Origin: Symsagittifera roscoffensis
Taxonomy: Eukaryota > Xenacoelomorpha > Acoela > Convolutidae
NCBI RefSeq assembly: GCF_963678635.1
Contig: NC_087066.1
Coordinates: 19,995,996 to 20,059,995 of the forward strand
DNA length: 64,000 nt
Direction: 5' to 3'
Below, in pieces: positions 51,241 to 59,829 of the stretch (position 1 is its first letter; the number at the start of each line of letters is the position of its first letter). The notes beneath the pieces are model-generated. The model had not been told where the DNA came from. It did no database searches and saw only the letters and a list, made by a program, of their open reading frames with translations. The position numbers and the translations under genes are program-made.

Positions 51241-51970
51241 GCCAGTATAAACGATTATTTTTTAGACAAAACATCCATTTTAATGAATTATAATCAATTG
51301 TAACCCATTAATTTTGTCATCAAAATTGATTACTTTTGTCAAAAAATCCTTTGTCATTGATTATTTTTGAAATAAAAATCCATTGTAACCCATTATATTC
51401 GATTATAATCTACTTCTTAATAGACTTACATTCCATCTTTTTGCAGAAATCTTTCAAAATTTATGCTATGTTTTCTAGTAAAACAGGTTAAAGTTCAAAT
51501 ACGTTCAACCGATCATTGCCCCCCCCCCCCAGTTTACAGTCTATGCCAAGATAAATTTTCACCCCTCTCCCAGAACAGGGGCGGATACTCAATATCACGC
51601 CCCCCCCCCTCGTTTTAAACCCCCGCCCCAAACTATAAGGGGGATAAACTAATGCTGGTTGTAAATTGCAGGGCGGTAAATTGCAGGGTTGGGGGATAAA
51701 TTGCTTTCTAATGAAAAATTAGAGACAAACTAGAAAAATTGTAATGTGAAATGAAACAACTAAAGAAAGATAATACGTAGCAATTGCATTAAACAAAAAA
51801 TGAGAAATCTTTTTGAGAAAATTTTATCAAAAATCTTTAACAAAAACGCATTAAAACTGATATAATCAATTACAATGGACTAATTTGACTTAAAAAAAAC
51901 ATAGGATTTAAATTTTTTAAATAAATTATAATCAATTATCATTGATTATATTGACGTACGACAACATTGG
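51241..51970. repeat. Cluster of ATTATAATCAAT-type words with C-runs
   Basis: The word ATTATAATCAATTG or its complement recurs around 51,288, 51,405, 51,860 and 51,937, often next to GTAACCCATT or ACAATGGA; a related cluster is at 55,065-55,150. Between them are long C-runs (51,519-51,530, about 12 C; 51,600-51,609) and further CCCCC/GGGG stretches, unusual in AT-rich DNA. No gene is seen. Confidence 0.5.
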
Positions 51971-52335
51971 GATTATAAACCATTTCTATTCATCAAAATT
52001 TTGCGAAGTCAAAACTGAAGTTTCGGTTTCCAAAATTAATTATTTTTTTTTGAACACTGAAACATGAATGAGAAGTTTTTAACATCACACAGTGCAGTTA
52101 AAATGTCCAAAAACTGTTCTTCGTTAATCATAGCATCAGAAATCTATTTTTTAACAATGTGTGCAAATTGCGTGCCATTTTATAGCATGTTTCGAGTATG
52201 CATTTTAATTTAACTTATTTTTTGCGCCAGAATGTTGCAAGATGTTGCAAGAAACAAGTGAATTAATTACACACGGTACTTTCATACAGTCTTTTCATGC
52301 GAAAAAGAAGGTTCAGGCCAGAATAGAACAAGAGC

Positions 52336-52868
52336 GACAAGATTGTTTTTTTCCCGACTTTCGCAACGAAAGTAACTGAATATTTGTGCTCGGGGTGGGT
52401 TTATTTTCTTCAGACAAAATTCGACATTTTAATTAGCCATTTTTAACGAAATTTTTTTAAATTTCCTTCCAAAGATATTGTTGTCCTGAGCTTAATATTT
52501 GAAAAAAAAAAACATTTTACCTGTGATCATTTTTTGGTAAAGTTATGGGGGTTTAAAGATTACCATTTTGGCCAATTTCGGACAATTAACGCGCGATATA
52601 TTTCGCGCTATTAACGATTAAGCGGAGAGTTAATCCTTCTTAGAAATCGTTCCAAAATGGTTCAAAGAAGCTTATTTGCCATAAATGACTTGTTCCAAGC
52701 AGCAAAATTTATCCTTTTGTAATTTATAATGCGGGTGGGGATGATTTTGATAAAAGACTTCAAATCATTTTGTTTTAATACATGAAACTTTTTATTGTTT
52801 TTACTGCTCTATAAACCTCAAAAGCCAGTCGAAACATTCAGGGCTTCGCCTGATACGAGCAGTCTTGT
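52336..52868 (+). mobile_element. Hairpin-bearing ~530-bp element, copy 1 (possible Helitron-like non-autonomous element)
   Basis: Starts GACAAGATTG and ends CAGTCTTGT, which are inverted-complementary at 8 of 9 bases. Three hairpins lie inside: ACTTTCG-CAA-CGAAAGT (52,357-52,373), GCGCGA/TCGCGC (52,591-52,608), and an imperfect CAGGGC-TTC-GCC-TG (52,839-52,852) about 7 nt before the end. The element has no coding capacity. Short inverted ends plus a hairpin close to the 3' end resemble Helentron/HINE-type non-autonomous elements, but the final bases are not the CTRR of classic Helitrons. The assignment is inference. Confidence 0.5.
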
Positions 52869-53400
52869 TTTTCCGACTTTCGATTCGAAAGTAACGGAAT
52901 ATTTGTGCTCGGGGTGATTTTTTTTTCTTCAGACAAATTTCGACTTTTTAACTAGCCATTTTTGACAGAATTATTTGATATCATTCGAAAGCTATTGTTG
53001 TCTTGAGCTTAAATTTGAAAAGATATTTCACCTGTGATCAGTTTTCGTAAAGTTATGAGGGTTTAAAGATTGCCATTTTGGCCATTTTGACCAGTTTGGG
53101 ACAATTAACGCGCGATTTAATTCGCGCTTTTAACGCGTAAGCGGAGATTTAATCCGTCTTAGAAATCGTTCAAATTAGTTGGAAGAAGCTTATTTGCCAT
53201 AATTGATTTGTTACAAGAAGCGAAATCTATCTTTTTGTACTTTAAATGGCGTGGGAGAATGATTTTCATAAAAAATTTCAAATTTTAGAAGAAAAAAATT
53301 TCATTTTTTCTTACATTTTTTTATAGGTTATTACTGCTCCTTAAACATTAAAAGGCAGTCGGAACATTCAGGGCTTCGCCCTGATACGAGCAGTCTTGTC
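52860..53400 (+). mobile_element. Hairpin-bearing ~530-bp element, copy 2
   Basis: Follows copy 1 directly, sharing the CAGTCTTGT boundary. The register is 519 bp, measured from CCGACTTTCG at 52,354 to 52,873. It keeps the same three hairpins with changed loops: ACTTTCG-ATT-CGAAAGT (52,876-52,892), GCGCGA/TCGCGC (53,110-53,127) and a perfect CAGGGC-TTC-GCCCTG (53,369-53,383), and ends CAGTCTTGTC. About 80 percent similar to copy 1 by eye. Confidence 0.55.
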
Positions 53401-53947
53401 TGCTATTATTTTCAACGCGTTTTAGTCTTGACGACATCTGTTTGGTCAAATTAAAAATCTACTTGCTAAATCGCTGGATCCCACAGCAAGAATTCGGTTC
53501 TCTTGAAGCACTTGCATGCAATTTGGTCACAAGTATGCTTAACTATCGCAATTTTTAATATCGGAATTAGCGAATCTTGTCAAAAGAGTAATTAAATTGC
53601 CGAAACTATGTTGAACTTGATAAATTTCTGTTAGCTTTGTTAATATAAAAATTGTCCGATTGTTCTTAGTACTTGAAACGTTTTTGGTGAAATAGCTCGG
53701 AACTGAGTTAAAAATGCTTTGGTTTGTCCGCGTTGCCGCTTCAACATAACTTCAGTTGAAGGTCTCGTTTCTTATGTTTGTCGTTATATTGTAATGATTA
53801 AAGTATTTAACTTTTGTACAAACTGTAAGGTTCTTGAGTTTCTACCTAAAATCCGAAAACTTGAGTACTCCATTTCCTGGGTCCGAAATGGTCTCCGTTT
53901 TGATTTCTTTTTCCTAGAAACCTGGTCTCCAATTTTCAGAAAAACGA
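53401..53947. other. AT-rich segment; no supported gene
   Basis: A frame at 53,719-53,952 encodes two CxxC pairs (CPRC and CTNC) that hint at a zinc ribbon, but it opens only from TTG, has an in-frame TGA just upstream at 53,704 and matches no family I know. I treat it as chance. Confidence 0.4.
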
Positions 53948-54115
53948 ACTAAATGAAGTCAACTTTTAGTTAAAGTAACTGAATGAGCCTAATTTTAAGC
54001 TCAATTTGGGGTCCTAAACTTCTCAGTATGGGGCTGAATGAGCCCAATTCTACAAAAAGGAACCGAATGAGCACAAATTGTGATCAGAAAAGGCTGAATG
54101 GTCATTTTTTTAGCT
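53948..54115 (+). repeat. Degenerate minisatellite around CTGAATGAGCC
   Basis: Five decayed units: CTAAATGAAGTC, CTGAATGAGCCTAATTTTA, CTGAATGAGCCCAATTCTA, CCGAATGAGCACAAATTG and CTGAATGGTCATTTTTTTAG, at irregular spacing of about 30-45 bp. Non-coding. Confidence 0.6.
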
Positions 54116-55521
54116 TCAGGGGTCAATTAATCATCCCCACTGTCTCATTATAAACAACATCGTGTGTGGTGAACTAAAACCAAAGAGAGAACCAATAGAA
54201 CTGAAAACTGAGCGCATTCTCGCTTTTTATGAAAAAGTTTATCCAAAAGTTTTGAACCGGGTCATAGAAAAATCCAACAAAAAAGTCTACTTTTGGTTCA
54301 CTTTTTCTACTAATTTGGTTGAGCAAATAATTTATTCTATTCAAAAAACACGAGTCTGTCGCTCCGTAATATGAAAATATACATACGTTTCTTGAATTGT
54401 ACCTAGACTTTTTTTACATAAATCATATTTGCATAAACTCTTATGTTGCTTTAAAATTATTCTTCAGTTGTCACAAAACAGAAAATTGTTTTCTTTGTGC
54501 CTCAAATTTAGAATTTATATTGTTTAGTTAATCCAGAGGCTGCAAAATTATAAATAAAAAAACTTGAATGAATTGATTTTGTAAAAACAGCATATAAATT
54601 TTCGAAATTTTTGCCAAAACCTCAATTTCAAAAAAACGGAGTGAATGTGAATTCTTCGAATCAAAAAATATTCATTGTTTGAACACCTTCAACGTCCAAT
54701 ATTACATTTTGTCCGATCTCAAATTTCCTGGATAGTGAGCTAATTTAAAATGGCGTGAGAATCTGGCAGTTTAACAGTTATATGGGGATGGTTTGTGAAT
54801 TTGATTTGCTTTTTCCAACTCATTTTTACCCTAGTTTGATTCAAGATGAATGCATCTGCATTGAGTAGATTTTACTTTGTAGCTATAAATTTTTTTCCAT
54901 TAATCGCAATTGAGATTGTTTTTGATTGGAGCTTTGTAGCTGCATCTGAGATTTCTTTTTTGTTTTGTTCGAATTAGCATAGGCCTACCCGCACTGGAGT
55001 TCCACGGAAAAAGAAAGAATAATTGTAATTTTTTTGTCATTGCTTAAGTAAGTGACAAACAATCGATTATAATCAATCTAAAATGGATAATTTTCCAATT
55101 ATGTAATAAAACTTTAAAATTCACTGCATTTCAATTGTAATCGATTAGGTTTCCTTTATATAGATATAGACAATGAAACTTTATGATAACCAATTTTTTT
55201 TCCACTTCATTGAGATGCAAATTTTAACGCACAAAGAGTGTTTTCTAAATTTTAAAATAAATTTGGTTAATCGTTGGACCATTTCAATTTTTTTTCTGCG
55301 CTACTATGTTTTTGTTGATTTTTTTTATCTTACTTGAATTCTATTTTTTGATCCTTTTAACAAATTTCTTAAAATATTCAGAAATCGGGTAGAAGTAAAA
55401 CTGTGAGTGGACTGTATTGCAAGAGATCGCGTGCCATTTAAATTCATTTTTTTTCGGCCAAAATAGTCCAAAAAATGGAACTTCTTACCAACTTGTCCAA
55501 AATGACCAAAAAAACTGATTC

Positions 55522-55553
55522 GGGTGGGGTGGGTTCATGTGGGGGAGAGGGGG
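55522..55553 (+). other. G-quadruplex motif
   Basis: Five G-runs (3, 4, 3, 5 and 5 G) with loops of 1, 1, 7 and 3 nt satisfy the G3+N1-7 rule. It stands out in a very AT-rich setting and is followed by CTCGAAGGGACAATC. Whether it folds is untested. Confidence 0.7.
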
Positions 55554-56487
55554 CTCGAAGGGACAATCAACGTAAGGGGCAGAGGTCAACGGAATAGTTT
55601 TGCAATTTGAGAAAGTTTAGGTTAAGAAATCGAGTAGGCCGTACACTCGCTTTTAAAATTTTCCGCCTTACTTTTTTTTATAAATGCAGAAATTCTTGCA
55701 GAAATGGCCTGACGCGAAATATAAAGTGGGAAAAACCATTTTACTTGCTTTTAAAGGGGGCGGTAATTAAGTTTAAATTTGATAAAAACAATAGATGTTA
55801 GTCGGTTTTTATTCCATTTTGTTGACAGATTGTAACATGGGAATTGGTCATGATGTTAATCATACGAAGAGTGCTCTGCTTTAGTTTTTGTTCAGTGATA
55901 ATTGAAAGAGAACACAAGCAACCTTGGTCAAAATTTGATATACCGAAATACGCAAAAAAATATATTTTTAATTTTTATGGGAAAATTTTTGTTAGCTTGT
56001 TGCTGTTTTGCAATTTAACAGAGCTAATTTTTGGTATGAGAACTTCGATTGCTGCTGGATTTGCTTAAAACCTTTTTTTCTTATTTTGCACATTTTAAAT
56101 TTTATGGTGAGATACCATATTCCATTGGCGACAGCATGAGACATAAACGGAAAGACAAAAGTGTGGTGAATGGAGAAACATTTAGCTTTAAAAAAATTTG
56201 GCAAGAAAACGTGTGTATTTCTTGAAATATTCTCGCCTCGGATTAAAAAAAACACTCAGTTTATCAACACAACAAAAAACATCCATCTTTAATAGAATCA
56301 GAAATTCAATTAAATTTTTGTAAGATAACGTGTTCTGCAAGCCTTTTCAAACGTTTGTGCCTGCGCAGATGTAAATTTTATTTAGTGTTTATTTATGAAA
56401 GCGCTTGATTTTCACATTTAGATTTGTTGGAGGTAGAAAACTAACTTTTTTGACTTTTGGTTAGAGTCAAATTTCCTGTATGATGTT

Positions 56488-56500
56488 ATCCCGGGTTGAC
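56488..56500 (-). repeat. ATCCCGGGTTGAC motif, right member of an inverted pair
   Basis: Exact reverse complement of GTCAACCCGGGAT at 49,096-49,108. It lies just after CTGTATGATGTT, another copy of the GTATGAT word common in this region. Confidence 0.4.
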
Positions 56501-57807
56501 GTCCTTAAAATAAAACTGCTTGGCGAATTATTTCGTATAGAGAGTCTGTCATAAAATTTTTATGGAAGGAAACTGTATGACGAGAATTTCATATCAAAAA
56601 AACCTAAAAATTAACCTATCTACTTTAAAATAAAAACGATACAAATTTAGGATCAAAAAAATTTAGTAGAAAAAACGCTCATTATACAAATTCCATTAAT
56701 GAAAATCTGCAATGTGCTTTTTTCCATCAAAAATCTTTAAAAATGAGCTGAAAAAACTCCACAAGCTCAAATCTGTGCTCATGTAACCAATTTACAAAAA
56801 AAAGAATATTTTTTTTCACGCCAAGTTCAATTTATCTGTCAAAACTTAGTCCTTGCTGAAGATTCACGCTACAGATGCGAAGAGCCAAAACAAGTGGCTT
56901 TGTCTTTACCACTGAATTTTTCGTTGTAGAACTTTTCTAGTCATCTACAAGGGAGTATATATGTTTTCTGTATAAAAATTAATTTTGAAAGGCAAAACAC
57001 TAGTTTTCAACGCTGAACAGCTAATGCTATTTATCTTTTTTTCCTTTATTTGAGCAGAAAGCGAAAATTCAAAACGCACTGCAAAAAACGTGGTTTATTT
57101 TCAAATATGGGAAAATTGATTGTTTTACAATTTTATAGTATGTAAAAAACTGCTTATGCTATTTTCAAACTATTTTTTTATCCAAAATTTGGCCTAGAGC
57201 GTGTTATATAATTCCTGAGTGTGAAAAGAATCCTTATCAAAAGTATCCTGGTTTGAAAAAAAAAACGGTTGTCATGCTAGTTTGTCACAATGCCGTTACA
57301 ACGACAAATTGTCTGAAAAATAATAACAATCAATTTTTTTATAGTAGGAAATAGTGTGATGGGCGTAGTTTGTCAATGGTAGAACTTTGAAGTGCATTAT
57401 CTGTTGCCTCTATTCCCTAAATGTGCTTCGTTAGTTTTTACTCGTTCGTGTTGCTAAACTCATAAGCGAAAAACAGTATGCAACATACCCACACTTGAAA
57501 GCAAATATTTGCAACGTATTTTCTACTCAAAGTTGAGTTGATACTTTCTTAAATGAAGTTCTGAAAATACTCAAATTTTAAAACGTGTATTTTATTTTCA
57601 GCAAAACCTGTGTAGTTATTTCAACAATTTTTTAAATTTATTCCAACAATTGATGAATTTTTTGGTTACCTTTTGTATGCACAGGTATCTGCCTAACTGG
57701 AACCTGATCTAGACTACATTTTATGATTGGATAATTTAGATATTTTACCAATGTAAAGTATTTAATATTAACCAATCATGATCCATCTAACTAACAACCC
57801 ACTTATT

Positions 57808-58190
57808 TGTAAGTGCTGAAGTTACTTGTAATTTCAGCACCAGAGAGATTTGAATTTAACTTAGAAATTAGTTGGACTCTCCCGAGCACTTCAGCAGCCG
57901 CAATAAACCAGTATACCCTAGATCTATTGAGCCTAGCAGAGACTAGTTAAACAACCTGAGACTAGATAGTATAAGAGTAAGATTAGGATCGGTATTAGAC
58001 TAAGAAGTTGCACGAATCTATCCTGCCGAAAATAAGATAGCGTGACGAGCAGACGGTGTACCCTATCCGAAATTACTCTATGAGTTATACACTTCGGTCC
58101 TAACTCATCTGGTGCGACCATAAGTCTCGAACAAGACCTTAATAGCTTAGAATTAACCAAAATAGATTAGAAATTAGACAAAAACATTTA
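57808..58190 (+). repeat. Candidate 5' LTR region
   Basis: Begins TGTAAGTGC and holds an 8-bp inverted repeat, GTGCTGAA (57,813-57,820) with TTCAGCAC (57,833-57,840), then AATAAA. The 3' boundary and primer-binding site are not resolved: TGGTGCGACC at 58,110 starts with the required TGG, and CTCGAAC lies 8 nt further on at the place expected for a tRNA T-loop complement, but the stem between does not pair like a tRNA. The second LTR copy, which would settle the ends, is outside the window. Confidence 0.4.
57902..57907 (+). promoter_or_regulatory. AATAAA polyadenylation-signal candidate in the LTR
   Basis: AATAAA follows CAGCAGCCGC about 95 bp into the candidate LTR. LTRs carry the polyadenylation signal in R, so the position is plausible, but a hexamer in AT-rich DNA is weak evidence on its own. 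Confidence 0.35.
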
Positions 58191-58194
58191 AAAA

Positions 58195-58428
58195 ATGTTA
58201 TACGACAATAATTTAATCGAAATGTCTCTACGACTCAATAGATCAGAGCCAATATTCCGAACCATAACAGAACTACCCGGAATTGGAAGAAGACCTCGAA
58301 CCAGAGACGACATACGACAAAGTAGAAACTTGCCATATAGCTATATGATAGTTAGGCAAAAACCAGAACAAACTTTTATATTTAGAATACTACTGGCAAT
58401 GAATTTAGATTTTCATTTGCAAACATAA
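58195..58428 (+). CDS. Small ORF in retrotransposon LTR/leader (77 codons), function unknown
   Basis: A true ATG follows an A-run (TTTAAAAAATG) and the frame ends with TAA. The predicted protein is mixed and basic, with an Arg-rich patch near residues 30-40 (GIGRRPRTRDDIR), and no membrane segment, cysteine cluster or domain I recognise. It lies about 930 bp before the next ORF and about 1.4 kb before gag. It may be a genuine accessory ORF, a decoy upstream ORF in the leader, or chance. Frame-wide codon use cannot be judged at this length. Presence of the same frame in other copies of the element would be the main support. Confidence 0.3.
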   Translation: MLYDNNLIEMSLRLNRSEPIFRTITELPGIGRRPRTRDDIRQSRNLPYSYMIVRQKPEQTFIFRILLAMNLDFHLQT

Positions 58429-59361
58429 AACCTTGAAGTTAATCTTCAAAATCATTTCAGGCGCTAAACAAAATTATTAATATACAATAACGATTGATAA
58501 AAAGATCTAAGATCGTTTTCCTAAAACTCTGCAGTAATATACAAAACATGTTTGAAAAATATTTATTGAAAAATAAAAAATAAAAATTAGTAGCATGACA
58601 ATAAATGGTTAGTAATCATAAATCATCCTGTTGTTCCAGCTCCATCACCTAAAACATAACAGCAATCATAAACCCACTAATATCATCAAAACACTAAACC
58701 TTTCCTTTACACACATTTAAAATTTTATTAAAATTTAAATTCACTTAATTTTAAAACCAGATCATCAAGGCTTATCCTTGGATCTTAAATCATTTTCTAC
58801 ATAATTAAATTTCAAATTTGATCATCAAGGCTTATCCTTGGATCAAACAGAACAACTTTGTTCTCCCCCACCCACTTAATTAGTGTCTAACGACCTCAAA
58901 CGTCGATTCACTACCCAACCCTTTCTAAAGACCTAAGACTAATAGAAATTTTTAAACAAAACTAATCATTCAAATTAGGATAAACAGTGAAGAACTTCGG
59001 TTATTCATCCTTCACTTGACCCCCCCTCTTACCAGACCCAGGATAAATCTTAGACTTAGTAAGTTTAAAATAGTATCTAACGAACTACTCGCGTTCTAAT
59101 TATACCTGAACCTTGTGGATCGATTTACTATTCTCCAACCCTTGAACACAATCACTACCCCTAAGTAAGATTAAGTAAGTTAACACCTTAACTTATACTA
59201 GCCACGAGAAAGTAAAAAATCATTCTTCGGAATCGATATACTTTTCTCTCCAACCCTGAACAAACAGACCCAGGTTAAGCTAACCAAAAAATCGTAAGAA
59301 CTAACAGTTTAAGAAAATAGAAACCATTTAACAACCTTTTGCATCCGTCATCCTAAACCTT
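58429..59361 (+). other. Retrotransposon untranslated leader with structured repeats
   Basis: About 930 bp without a long frame, A- and C-rich. It contains the small hairpin TTGAAG-TTAAT-CTTCAA (about 58,435), a 60-bp tandem duplication with a repeated hairpin (listed separately), the possible hairpin GTGAAG/CTTCAC near 58,990-59,015, and recurring words such as CTCCAACCCT and CAGACCCAGG (59,033 and 59,266). Long structured leaders are usual for packaging and translation control in LTR elements; that role here is inference. Confidence 0.5.
58760..58844 (+). repeat. Tandemly duplicated hairpin GATCATCAAGG-CTTAT-CCTTGGATC
   Basis: The same 25-nt imperfect palindrome occurs at 58,760-58,784 and 58,820-58,844, 60 bp apart. 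The CAAGG/CCTTG stem and GATC ends are identical in both, while the sequence between has diverged more. It lies in the retrotransposon leader. Confidence 0.75.
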
Positions 59362-59829
59362 ATGTCATTTAAAAACCTAGGAAATAAACAAACAATCGTT
59401 TTACACAATTGTGAAATAGATAACAAAAAATACGACCTTGTAATCACACCTCATACACAAACAGTTGGATACATTCGAACAAAACGACAAACACTAAAAA
59501 GAAAAATAATAACGAAACAAAGACAAATAACACGAAAAAGATTTTCAAAAAATCGAAACGCATTTTCAGAATCAGAAACCAACAGTTTAGACGAACTTTA
59601 CAAACTAAAAGAATCAATAGATAAAAATTGCCCACTTCACGATCAATTATATTTTTCTGACTCAGAAACAACTTCAAATTCATCAAAAAGAGGAAAAAGA
59701 AGAATAAAAAAGCAGTATAAACACAAACCAGTACATTTATACAATTGGAATCAACCAATTCGACACATTAATAATTACATATTAACAGTCATCGAAAGAA
59801 AAAATGAGCTCAACGCACACCCCAGGTGA
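59362..59829 (+). CDS. Basic 155-residue ORF upstream of and overlapping gag; function unknown
   Basis: ATG at 59,362, TGA ending at 59,829. The predicted protein is strongly basic: Lys/Arg-rich between about residues 35 and 65 (KRQTLKRK, KQRQITRKRF) and again near residues 112-125 (KRGKRRIKKQYKHK, which looks like a nuclear-localisation or nucleic-acid-binding patch), separated by a Ser/Glu/Asp-rich middle. It has no signal peptide, membrane helix or zinc motif. The last 26 nt overlap the start of gag in another frame, so gag translation from the same RNA would need leaky scanning, re-initiation or a spliced message. Most Ty3/gypsy elements start directly with gag, so this is an extra ORF. 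I do not recognise a homologue; alternatives are a regulatory accessory protein or a captured fragment. Confidence 0.65.
   Translation: MSFKNLGNKQTIVLHNCEIDNKKYDLVITPHTQTVGYIRTKRQTLKRKIITKQRQITRKRFSKNRNAFSESETNSLDELYKLKESIDKNCPLHDQLYFSDSETTSNSSKRGKRRIKKQYKHKPVHLYNWNQPIRHINNYILTVIERKNELNAHPR

Larger units (their letters stand above)
54116..57807. other. Long AT-rich segment with no convincing gene
   Basis: About 3.7 kb. Frames of 64-87 codons occur on both strands (for example 54,162-54,374, 55,607-55,801, 55,844-56,068 and, on the minus strand, 55,992-56,255) but none has a recognisable domain, and several lack a true ATG. The 54,162 frame stays open upstream to 54,114 and follows TTTTTTTAGCTTCAG, a splice-acceptor-like sequence, so an internal exon cannot be excluded. 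The GTATGATAA and ATTATAATC words seen to the left recur here. Confidence 0.45.

Noticed and set aside
53719-53952. Frame with CPRC and CTNC, a possible zinc ribbon
   Set aside because: It has only a TTG start, an in-frame stop just upstream and no similarity to a known zinc-ribbon protein.
58110-58140. TGGTGCGACC with CTCGAAC downstream, read as a tRNA gene or a definite primer-binding site
   Set aside because: The implied T-arm does not pair and the spacing is one base short; it is kept only as a weak primer-binding-site candidate.
57933-58160. 75-codon minus-strand frame within the candidate LTR
   Set aside because: It opens from TTG rather than ATG, lies antisense in the LTR region and shows no recognised domain.
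59444-59758. 104-codon minus-strand frame, very hydrophobic
   Set aside because: It lies antisense to the basic ORF; A-rich Lys/Arg codons read as Phe/Leu/Val on the other strand, so it is a shadow frame.
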